Shown here: one piece after another, positions 17,763-25,531 of the stretch
Position numbering within the stretch: position 1 is the first letter of the stretch
How the letters are laid out: each line of letters starts with the position of its first letter
Origin: Schlegelella_A sp038241255
GTDB lineage: Bacteria > Pseudomonadota > Gammaproteobacteria > Burkholderiales > Burkholderiaceae_C
Assembly: GCA_038241255.1 (NCBI GenBank)
Contig: JBBRFW010000050.1
Span: 1 to 25,531, forward strand
Direction of reading: 5' to 3'
DNA: 25,531 bases
Notes under the pieces: generated by a model
Told to the model about the DNA's origin: nothing
What the model saw: only the letters and a program-made list of their open reading frames with translations
Database searches by the model: none
Position numbers and translations under genes: made by a program

Positions 17763-18860
17763 ATGAAGATCGCCGTCCTCGCCGGCGACGGCATCGGCAC
17801 CGAGATCGTCGCCCAGGCCGAGCGCGTCCTCGCGGCGCTCGACCTTCGCTTCGAGACCGAGCCCGCCCTCGTCGGCGGCGCCGCGTACGAGGCGCATGGC
17901 CATCCGCTGCCCGAGGCGACGCTCGCCCTGGCCCGGCAAGCCGATGCCGTCCTCTTCGGCGCGGTCGGCGACTGGAAGTACGACACACTGGCACGGCCGC
18001 TTCGTCCGGAGCAGGCGATCCTCGGCCTGCGCAAGGCGCTCGGCCTGTTCGCCAACTTCCGGCCGGCGGTCTGCTATCCGGAGCTGACGGCGGCCTCCAG
18101 CCTGAAGCCGGAGCTCGTCGCCGGCCTCGACATCCTGATCATCCGCGAGCTCACCGGCGACATCTACTTCGGCCAGCCGCGCGGCCGGCGCCCGGCGCCG
18201 GACGGGCCCTTCGCCGGCGCGGAAGAGGCGTTCGACACGATGCGCTACACGCGGCCCGAGATCGAGCGGATCGCCCACGTCGCCTTTCGCGCGGCACGCC
18301 AGCGCAACAAGCGGCTCACCAGCGTCGACAAGGCCAACGTGCTCGAGACGTTCCAGTTCTGGAAGGACGTGGTCACCGAGGTGCACGCGCAGTATCCCGA
18401 TGTCGCTCTGGATCACATGTACGTCGACAACGCGGCGATGCAGCTCGTTCGCGCGCCGAAGAAGTTCGACGTCGTGGTCACCGGCAACATGTTCGGCGAC
18501 ATCCTCTCCGACGAGGCGGCGATGCTGACCGGTTCGATCGGCATGCTGCCATCGGCTTCGCTCGACGCGGAGGGCAAGGGCTTGTACGAGCCGAGCCACG
18601 GCAGTGCGCCCGACATCGCCGGCAAGGACCTGGCCAATCCGCTGGCTACAATTCTGTCCGTCGCCATGATGCTTCGCTTCTCCCTCCGCCAACCCGAAGC
18701 TGCCGCTCGCGTCGAGCAGGCGGTGCAGGCCGTCCTCAAGGCCGGCCTGCGAACGGCCGACATCTGGGCCGAGGGAACGACGAAGTTGGGCACGCGGGCC
18801 ATGGGCGATGCCGTGGTGGCCGCGCTCGCCGGCAAACCGGTCACCGCGACCAAGCACTAG
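17763..18860 (+). CDS. leuB: 3-isopropylmalate dehydrogenase LeuB
   Basis: NAD-dependent oxidative decarboxylation of 3-isopropylmalate, the third leucine-specific step. It has 365 residues from the ATG at 17763, matching the family length. The start MKIAVLAGDGIGTEIV is the standard N-terminus. The frame extends upstream to 17634 inside leuD, but I reject that extension. IRELTGDIYFG, the SVDKANVLE lysine motif, the DNAAMQLV motif and GNMFGDILSDEAAML mark substrate and metal binding. EPSHGSAPDIAGKDLANP binds NAD. It starts 34 bp after leuD with a poor RBS. Confidence 0.97.
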   Translation: MKIAVLAGDGIGTEIVAQAERVLAALDLRFETEPALVGGAAYEAHGHPLPEATLALARQADAVLFGAVGDWKYDTLARPLRPEQAILGLRKALGLFANFRPAVCYPELTAASSLKPELVAGLDILIIRELTGDIYFGQPRGRRPAPDGPFAGAEEAFDTMRYTRPEIERIAHVAFRAARQRNKRLTSVDKANVLETFQFWKDVVTEVHAQYPDVALDHMYVDNAAMQLVRAPKKFDVVVTGNMFGDILSDEAAMLTGSIGMLPSASLDAEGKGLYEPSHGSAPDIAGKDLANPLATILSVAMMLRFSLRQPEAAARVEQAVQAVLKAGLRTADIWAEGTTKLGTRAMGDAVVAALAGKPVTATKH

Positions 18861-18940
18861 CGCGTTCCCGTTCGTCTCGCCCCTGCTCGGCGGAGGCGCC
18901 GGGCAAGCACCCAGACGACACGAAAGGACGGGACGGGACA

Positions 18941-20065
18941 ATGGAACTCACGGGATTGGTTGGTTGGCGTGGCATGGTCGGCTCGGTGCTGCTCGAGCGC
19001 ATGACCGCCGAAGGCGACTTCGAGCTCATCGAGCCGCTGTTCTTCAGCACCAGCGACAAGGGCGGCCGGGCGCCTGCCCACGCCAGAAACGAGACTGTGC
19101 TCCAGGATGCGTACGACCTCGAGGCACTGAAGCGTTGCCGGATCGTCATCACCGCCCAGGGCGGCGAGTACACCAAGGACGTCTACCCGCGGCTGCGCGC
19201 CTCCGGCTGGAACGGCTACTGGATCGACGCCGCCAAGACGCTGCGCATGCAGGACGACGCAGTCATCGTCCTCGACCCGGTGAACCGGCCGGTGATCGAT
19301 GCTGCGCTGGCACGCGGGGTGCGCAACTACATCGGCGGCAACTGCACCGTGAGCTGCATGCTGATGGGCGTCGGTGCGCTCTTCAAATCCGACCTCGTCG
19401 AGTGGATGACCTGCACGACCTACCAGGCGGCCTCGGGCGGCGGCGCGCAGCACATGCGCGAGCTGCTGACGCAGTACGGCGCGCTCAGCGCCGAGGTGCG
19501 TGAACTGCTCGCCGATCCCAAGTCGGCGATCCTCGAGATCGATCGCCGAGTCGTCGAGCGCCAGCGCGCGATGAGCCCGGCCGAGACCGAGCACTTCGGC
19601 GTTCCGCTGGGCGGCAGCCTGATCCCGTGGATCGACGCCGACCGAGGCGACGGGACCAGCCTCGAGGAGTGGAAGGGCGGCGCCGAGACCAACAAGATCC
19701 TCGGCCGCGGTGGCGCCGGCGCCGCACCGGTGCCGATCGATTCGATCTGCGTTCGCGTCGGCGCAATGCGCTGCCATAGTCAGTCGCTGACGATCAGGCT
19801 GAAGTCCGACATCCCTCTGGCCGATATCGAGGCCATGATCGCCGCCGACAACGAATGGGTCCACGTGGTGCCGAACACGCGGGCCGCGAGCACCAGCGAG
19901 CTGACGCCGGTGGCGGTGAGCGGAACCATGAAGATTCCCGTCGGCCGCGTGCGCAAGCTCGCGATGGGCCCGCGCTACCTCGGCGCTTTCACCATCGGCG
20001 ACCAGCTCCTGTGGGGCGCCGCCGAGCCGCTCAGGCGCATGCTGCGAATCGTTCTTGAACGATGA
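18941..20065 (+). CDS. asd: Aspartate-semialdehyde dehydrogenase
   Basis: NADPH-dependent reduction of aspartyl phosphate to aspartate semialdehyde, the branch point to lysine/diaminopimelate, threonine and methionine. It has 374 residues, typical of the gram-negative Asd class. GLVGWRGMVGSVLLERM (5-21) binds NADPH. Cys135 in IGGNCTVSCMLMG is the nucleophile, at the same residue number as in E. coli. His279 and Arg272 in VRVGAMRCHSQ match the catalytic His and substrate Arg. A second cysteine, Cys139, sits four residues after the nucleophile, where E. coli has Leu. GGACGGGAC precedes the ATG. It lies 80 bp after leuB, on the same strand. Confidence 0.97.
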   Translation: MELTGLVGWRGMVGSVLLERMTAEGDFELIEPLFFSTSDKGGRAPAHARNETVLQDAYDLEALKRCRIVITAQGGEYTKDVYPRLRASGWNGYWIDAAKTLRMQDDAVIVLDPVNRPVIDAALARGVRNYIGGNCTVSCMLMGVGALFKSDLVEWMTCTTYQAASGGGAQHMRELLTQYGALSAEVRELLADPKSAILEIDRRVVERQRAMSPAETEHFGVPLGGSLIPWIDADRGDGTSLEEWKGGAETNKILGRGGAGAAPVPIDSICVRVGAMRCHSQSLTIRLKSDIPLADIEAMIAADNEWVHVVPNTRAASTSELTPVAVSGTMKIPVGRVRKLAMGPRYLGAFTIGDQLLWGAAEPLRRMLRIVLER

Positions 20066-20369
20066 ATCGGTGCCTCGGGCAGGGCACTGCGTTGTCTGAC
20101 TGCAACAACGGCGTGCAGAAGGCTCGGAACCGACGTTTGCGAGAACGTCAGCCAAAGCATGAGCTTGTCACCCTATCTCACTGATGTTATGGTCATTTCC
20201 GTCTTTTACCAGTCGCTGTTACTGCAGTCGTCTCGACCATGAGCGGGCGGTTGGGTGGAGAGCGGCGCGCGGGTCGGGAGCGCCCGCATCGAAAGAGCGG
20301 CTCGATGGCGAGCCGTCACGATTTCTGCGGGCCTGTCGACGGGCGCGCATCGTCATTCCGGGAGACGCC
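20066..20369. other. asd-fimV intergenic region with inverted repeats
   Basis: A 304 bp gap with no credible separate gene. It contains two inverted repeats, CGTTGT-N9-ACAACG (20090-20110) and GACGTT-N6-AACGTC (20132-20149), neither followed by a T run. They may terminate asd transcription or act as regulatory structures. An AT-richer segment (about 20160-20225) holds the fimV promoter. The last 145 bp would be the fimV 5' untranslated region. Confidence 0.5.
20165..20193 (+). promoter_or_regulatory. Putative sigma-70 promoter of fimV
   Basis: TTGTCA (20165-20170), a 17 nt spacer and TATGGT (20188-20193) form a reasonable promoter, in the most AT-rich part of the gap. It would give a 5' leader of about 170 nt before the fimV start. 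Function is inferred from consensus alone. Confidence 0.5.
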
Positions 20370-23054
20370 TTGAAAAGAAAACTGAAGTTCTCGGGGCGCT
20401 TTGCGCTGACCAGCGTCGCCGCCGCGCTTTGCCTCGCTTCTCCTCTCGCATCGGCCCTCGGCCTCGGCCGCCTCAGCGTGCAATCGTCCCTCGGCGAGGT
20501 GCTTCGTGCCGAGATCGACGTCACGAGCCTCACGCCCGAAGAGCAGGCCAGCCTGCGCATTCGCGTCGCTCCGCCGGAGTCCTACCGCGCCGCGAACGTC
20601 GACTACAACGCCGTGCTCCCGAGCACGCGCGCCTCTTTCGAGAAGCGTGCCGATGGCCGCCTCTTCGTCCGGCTCGTCAGCGATCGCGGCGTCCAGGAGC
20701 CTTTCGTCGACGTGATCCTCGAGATCTCCTGGGCCACCGGCCGGCTCGTTCGCGAATACACCTTGCTGTTCGATCCGCCGGCAACCATTCGTGCCGGCAC
20801 GACGCCGGCGCCGGGCACGTCGACATCGCCAGCGATCGCCGCCGCGCCAACGCCATTGCCGCCGACCGCCGGCCGGCCGCTCTCGCCGCGCGAAGCACGC
20901 GAAGCCGCGCGCGAGGCGGCTCGCGCCGAAACGCGCGAACGCCGCGCCGCGGCGCGCACTGCCGCCGCCGAAGCGCGCCCCGGCCGCGACGAAGCCGCAC
21001 CCGCGCCGCGCACGCCGTCCGCCGCCTCGGCGACGGCGTCGGCGAGCCCGACCGAAGGGTTCTCGGGCGATGAATACCGCGTTCGCGCCGGCGATTCGCT
21101 GTCGAAGATCGCCGGCCGCACGCAGCGGTCGGGCGTCTCGCTCGACCAGATGCTCGTGTCGCTGTTCCGCACCAACCCGAGCGCTTTCAGCGGCAACAAC
21201 ATGAACCGCCTGAAGGCGGGCGTCGTTCTCTCGGTGCCTTCGGCCGAGACCGCGCAGGGCGTCCCGGCGGGCGAGGCGCGCCAGACCATTACCGCGCAGA
21301 GTGCCGACTTCGGCGCGTATCGCCAGCGCCTCGCCGCCGCCACCGCCGACGCGACGCCGGCCGCCGAGCCGAACCGGCGCCAGGCGGGCGGCCGGGTGCA
21401 GGCTTCAGTCGACGACAAGAAGCAGTCGGCCAATCCGAGCCCCGACACCCTCAAGCTGAGCAAGGGCGCCGTCACGCCGCCGTCGGCACCGGGCAGCGCC
21501 GAAGACCGCCTCTCGGGCGAGCGCCAGCGCCAGGCCTCGGCGGCGCGAGTCGCCGAGCTGAACAAGAACCTGAACGATCTGAAGCGAGTTCAGGGCACGG
21601 CGTCGCAGCCTGCCACAGGTGCAACCGGGACGACCACCGGGCCCGGCGCCTCGCTGCCGCCGGTCGCCAGCGCCCGGCCGGCTTCGATGCCGGCGACAGT
21701 CCCGACGCCGACGATCGCGACAACCCCGCCACCGGCTGCATCCGCCGTGATCGCGCCGCCGCCGGTGGTGGTCGCGGCCGTGCCGACGCCCGCGCCGACC
21801 GCGTCGCTGCCGGCGACGACCGCGGCTCCAGTCGTCGTCGCCGCCGCGAGCGGTGCCGGATCCGCGCCCGTCGCGGCGCGCGCGCCGGCCAGCGCCGTCG
21901 CCGCAAAGCCCGCACGGACGCCGCCGAGGCCTGGTGCCGAGCCCGGCTTCATCGACTCGATCACGAGCGGCAACCCGATCTATCTCGGCTTGGGGGCGCT
22001 GGCCGTTCTCCTCGCCGGCTACGGCGCCTATCGCTACACGCAACGCTCGAAAAAGGACAGCGGCGAGACCTCGTTCCTCGAGAGCCGCCTGCAGCCCGAT
22101 TCGTTCTTCGGCGCCAGCGGCGGCCAGCGGATCGACACGCGCGACGCGGCGGGCAGCTCGTCGTCGATGACGTACTCGCTCTCCCAGCTCGACGCCATCG
22201 GCGATGTCGACCCGGTCGCCGAGGCCGACGTCTATCTTGCCTACGGTCGCGACCTGCAGGCCGAGGAGATCCTCAAGGAGGCGATGCGCAGCAATCCCGA
22301 GCGCCTCGCGATCCGCACCAAGCTGCTCGAGGTGTACGCCAAGCGGCGCGACATCAAGGGCTTCGAGCTTCTTGCGACGCAGCTCTTCGCGCTCACCCGC
22401 GGCGAAGGCGAGGATTGGGCGAAGGCGCAGGAGCTGGGCGCGCAGATCGATCCGGATAACGCCATGTACCGCGCCGGCGGCGCGCCGGAGCGGCCGCTCG
22501 AAGGCGGCGAGGTCGCCGAGCCGCTCGGCGCGAGCACCCTGCCGCAGTCGATCATTCCGGTGCCCTCTCATTTCGGCTCGTCGATCAGCGACACGACCGG
22601 TCGCGACAGCGCCTTCGAGAACATCGACCTGGACCTCGACAACCCCGAGATCGGCGCGCCCTCGCGGCCGACGCCGCTCGATGCGACGGAATCGATCTCG
22701 CCACGGCCGGCCGCGCCTTCTTCGTTCAACACGACGGTCAAGATGCCGCTCGTCGCCAACGAGGCGAGCAGCGCCCCCGATCACCGTGACGAGCCGTTGC
22801 CGTTCGACCTTTCCGGCATCTCGCTCGACCTCGACCAGCCGGTGACGGTTGCCGACGATCCGCACACCACGCCGGGCGGCCTGGCCTACGACGGCGACGG
22901 CGGCGATCCGCTGGCGCGCAAGCTCGAGCTCGCCGAGGAGTTCCAGCGCATCGGCGACAAGGACGGAGCTCGCGATCTGCTGCGCGAGGTGCTCGCGACT
23001 GCCAGCGGCGCCACCAAGACCAAGGCGCAGGGCATGCTCGACCGGATCAGCTGA
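20370..23054 (+). CDS. fimV: FimV-type peptidoglycan-binding polar hub protein
   Basis: Inner-membrane protein of the FimV/TspA family, which in relatives organises the cell pole and supports type IV pilus assembly and twitching. I chose a TTG start at 20370 because GGGAG lies at proper spacing and it gives a clean signal peptide (1 to about 29, cut ASA/LG). It has 894 residues. The FimV N-terminal domain (GLGRLSVQSSLGEVLRAEID onward) covers about 31-130. An Ala/Arg/Pro-rich linker follows, then a LysM domain (about 235-290, YRVRAGDSLSKIAG), a long Ala/Pro-rich linker and one membrane helix (about 536-555, YLGLGALAVLLAGYGAY). The cytoplasmic side has a TPR-like region (about 613-680) and the conserved C-terminal FimV domain (846-894, LARKLELAEEFQRIGD). 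A frame extension to 20184 is rejected. Confidence 0.95.
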   Translation: MKRKLKFSGRFALTSVAAALCLASPLASALGLGRLSVQSSLGEVLRAEIDVTSLTPEEQASLRIRVAPPESYRAANVDYNAVLPSTRASFEKRADGRLFVRLVSDRGVQEPFVDVILEISWATGRLVREYTLLFDPPATIRAGTTPAPGTSTSPAIAAAPTPLPPTAGRPLSPREAREAAREAARAETRERRAAARTAAAEARPGRDEAAPAPRTPSAASATASASPTEGFSGDEYRVRAGDSLSKIAGRTQRSGVSLDQMLVSLFRTNPSAFSGNNMNRLKAGVVLSVPSAETAQGVPAGEARQTITAQSADFGAYRQRLAAATADATPAAEPNRRQAGGRVQASVDDKKQSANPSPDTLKLSKGAVTPPSAPGSAEDRLSGERQRQASAARVAELNKNLNDLKRVQGTASQPATGATGTTTGPGASLPPVASARPASMPATVPTPTIATTPPPAASAVIAPPPVVVAAVPTPAPTASLPATTAAPVVVAAASGAGSAPVAARAPASAVAAKPARTPPRPGAEPGFIDSITSGNPIYLGLGALAVLLAGYGAYRYTQRSKKDSGETSFLESRLQPDSFFGASGGQRIDTRDAAGSSSSMTYSLSQLDAIGDVDPVAEADVYLAYGRDLQAEEILKEAMRSNPERLAIRTKLLEVYAKRRDIKGFELLATQLFALTRGEGEDWAKAQELGAQIDPDNAMYRAGGAPERPLEGGEVAEPLGASTLPQSIIPVPSHFGSSISDTTGRDSAFENIDLDLDNPEIGAPSRPTPLDATESISPRPAAPSSFNTTVKMPLVANEASSAPDHRDEPLPFDLSGISLDLDQPVTVADDPHTTPGGLAYDGDGGDPLARKLELAEEFQRIGDKDGARDLLREVLATASGATKTKAQGMLDRIS

Positions 23055-23107
23055 AACGCGCCGCCGCGCCCGCCTCGACGGGTGCGCCGGCGGCGCCATG
23101 CCACGCC

Positions 23108-23890
23108 GTGAGAGTCGTTCTCGGCATCGCCTATCGCGGCAGCGCCTACAGCGGCTGGCAGAGCCAGCCGGGCGGCCGTACCGTGCAGGACCACGTCGAC
23201 GCGGCGATCAGCGCCTTCGCCGACGCGCCGCTCAAGTCGATCTGCGCCGGCCGCACCGATGCCGGCGTGCACGCGCTCAACCAGGTCGTTCACTTCGACA
23301 CCGACGCGGTGCGGGACGCCGACGCATGGGTGCGCGGCAGCAACCGATACCTGCCCGCCGACGTCGCCATCCAGTGGTCCCGCTTCGCGCCGTCGACCTT
23401 TCATTCGCGCGCGACGGCGGTCGGGCGCCGTTACCACTATCTGCTGCTCGAGTCACGCGTGCGCCCGGCGCTCGAGAGCGGGCTGGTGGGCTGGACATTG
23501 CGCCCGCTCGATGGGGAGGCGATGCGCCTGGCCGCGCAGGCGCTCGTCGGCGAGCACGACTTCAGCGCCTTCCGCTCGGCGGAGTGCCAGGCGCCGTCGC
23601 CGATCAAGACCCTCCGCGATCTCGCCATCGAGCGGCGCGGCGCCTACTGGCGCTTTTGCTTCGATGCCGACGCGTTCCTGCATCACATGATCCGCAACGT
23701 CGTCGGCTGCCTCGTCGCGGTAGGCAGCGGAACCCGGCCCGTCGAGTGGCTCGCCCAGGTGCTGGCGGCGCGCGATCGCTCGCTCGCCGCCGCGACCTTC
23801 GCGCCCGACGGCCTTTACTTCCTGGGGCCATACTACGATGCCGTCCATGGCATCCCCGATCGAACCGCAGCGATGGACTGGCTGCCCTGA
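23108..23890 (+). CDS. truA: tRNA pseudouridine(38-40) synthase TruA
   Basis: Converts uridines 38-40 in the anticodon stem-loop of many tRNAs to pseudouridine. The 260-residue protein starts with a GTG at 23108. The nearby ATG at 23098 is out of frame. RVVLGIAYRGSAYSGWQ is the family N-terminus, and Asp51 in CAGRTDAGVHA is the catalytic aspartate. HDFSAFRSAECQ and FLHHMIRNVVGCL are conserved C-terminal blocks. The gene between fimV and trpF matches the usual betaproteobacterial order. No clear RBS is seen; it follows fimV after 53 bp. Confidence 0.96.
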   Translation: MRVVLGIAYRGSAYSGWQSQPGGRTVQDHVDAAISAFADAPLKSICAGRTDAGVHALNQVVHFDTDAVRDADAWVRGSNRYLPADVAIQWSRFAPSTFHSRATAVGRRYHYLLLESRVRPALESGLVGWTLRPLDGEAMRLAAQALVGEHDFSAFRSAECQAPSPIKTLRDLAIERRGAYWRFCFDADAFLHHMIRNVVGCLVAVGSGTRPVEWLAQVLAARDRSLAAATFAPDGLYFLGPYYDAVHGIPDRTAAMDWLP

Positions 23891-23920
23891 ATCCGCAGAT
23901 GTGATTCGGGTCGCTTCGGC

Positions 23921-24568
23921 GTGAACCAGCGGACCCGGATCAAGATCTGCGGCCTCTCGCAGGAAGCCGACGTGGAAGCGGCAGCCGAGGCGGGCGCCGA
24001 CGCGGTCGGCTTCGTCTTCCACCAGGGCAGTCCGCGCTACGTCACGGCCGAACGCGCCGCCCTGCTCGCACGGGCCTTGCCGCCCTGCGTCACGCCCGTG
24101 GGACTCTTCGTCAACGCCGCGCCTGCCGACATCGACCGCGTGCTCGCGCTCATTCCGGCCTTGGTGCTCCAGTTTCATGGCGACGAATCGCCGGCGGACT
24201 GCAATGCCTTTGCGCGCCCCTACCTGCGCGCTGCACGCATGACCGCAGGGTTCGATTTGCTAAACTTCTCGCGCCGCTTCAGCGAGGCACAAGGCCTTTT
24301 GCTCGACGCTCATGTCGAGGGCTTCGGCGGCGCTGGAAAGGCATTCGATTGGTCCCTCGTTCCCGCCGGCGTTCCGCATCCGCTCGTTTTGTCTGGTGGG
24401 TTGCGTGCCGAAAACGTCGTTGCCGGCATCCTGCAGCTGCGGCCCTGGGCCGTTGACGTCTCCTCCGGCGTCGAATCGTCGCGTGGCGTGAAAGACGCCG
24501 CCGCGATCCGGCGCTTCTGTGACGCGGTGCGCGAAGCCGATGCCCGGATCGCCGCATCGACTGCATGA
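23921..24568 (+). CDS. trpF: Phosphoribosylanthranilate isomerase TrpF
   Basis: Amadori rearrangement of phosphoribosylanthranilate to CdRP in tryptophan synthesis. It is a monofunctional (beta/alpha)8 barrel of 215 residues. Cys10 in RIKICGL is the general base, and Asp129 in LLLDAHVEGFGG is the general acid. GGAGKAFDW and LSGGLRAENV form the phosphate-binding loops, and VDVSSGVESSRGVKD closes the barrel. The start is a GTG at 23921, 30 bp after truA. An RBS is not evident. trpB follows after 13 bp, so the two are likely cotranscribed. Confidence 0.97.
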   Translation: MNQRTRIKICGLSQEADVEAAAEAGADAVGFVFHQGSPRYVTAERAALLARALPPCVTPVGLFVNAAPADIDRVLALIPALVLQFHGDESPADCNAFARPYLRAARMTAGFDLLNFSRRFSEAQGLLLDAHVEGFGGAGKAFDWSLVPAGVPHPLVLSGGLRAENVVAGILQLRPWAVDVSSGVESSRGVKDAAAIRRFCDAVREADARIAASTA

Positions 24569-24581
24569 GATTTACGTTGCC

Positions 24582-25531
<950 letters not shown>

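Noticed and set aside
20184..20369. Upstream extension of the fimV frame
   Set aside because: The translation has no family similarity, overlaps the likely promoter and would bury the signal peptide. The TTG at 20370 has a good RBS.
21600..21920. Repetitive G+C-rich stretch within fimV, considered as a repeat element
   Set aside because: It is the low-complexity Ala/Pro/Val linker of FimV, in frame and expected for the family.

Overview
The window reads as a chromosomal segment of a G+C-rich betaproteobacterium, probably Burkholderiales-like. The evidence is gene content and order: sdhC-sdhD-sdhA-sdhB-sdhE-gltA, then leuC-leuD-leuB-asd-fimV-truA-trpF-trpB, plus the cytosolic-type Mdh typical of that class. 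The exact genus cannot be named from the sequence alone. Most of the window is core metabolism.

Region 1 (1-6220, minus strand): acnA (its 3' end lies outside the window), a vapBC-type toxin-antitoxin pair, serC, a small exported protein of unknown function, and mdh. Region 2 (6436-11498, plus strand): a tightly packed sdhCDAB-sdhE-gltA operon in which several starts overlap the preceding stop. Together acnA, mdh, sdhCDAB and gltA supply much of the TCA cycle; sdhE supplies the flavinylation factor for SdhA. The operon and mdh diverge from a 215 bp gap that holds no gene.

Region 3 (about 11.5-15.65 kb) is an accessory island between gltA and leuC. By eye its base composition is less G+C-rich than its surroundings. 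It carries one intact gene, an exported 760-residue subtilisin/sedolisin-like serine protease in which the usual catalytic His position is Glu. About 1.5 kb of non-coding DNA follows, with gene debris: a multiply frameshifted brnA-type antitoxin remnant, a possible DUF433-like fragment, and an eroded IS3-family transposase fragment.

Region 4 (15666 to the end, plus strand): leuCDB (leucine synthesis), asd (aspartate-family amino acids), fimV (peptidoglycan-binding polar hub protein), truA (tRNA pseudouridine synthase), trpF and the first part of trpB (tryptophan synthesis). I see no tRNA, rRNA, CRISPR array or prophage. I did not find a convincing undescribed multi-gene system. The best leads are the protease with its atypical active site, the decayed island around it, the toxin-antitoxin pair placed directly upstream of acnA, and a few unusual residues or extensions in otherwise ordinary enzymes.
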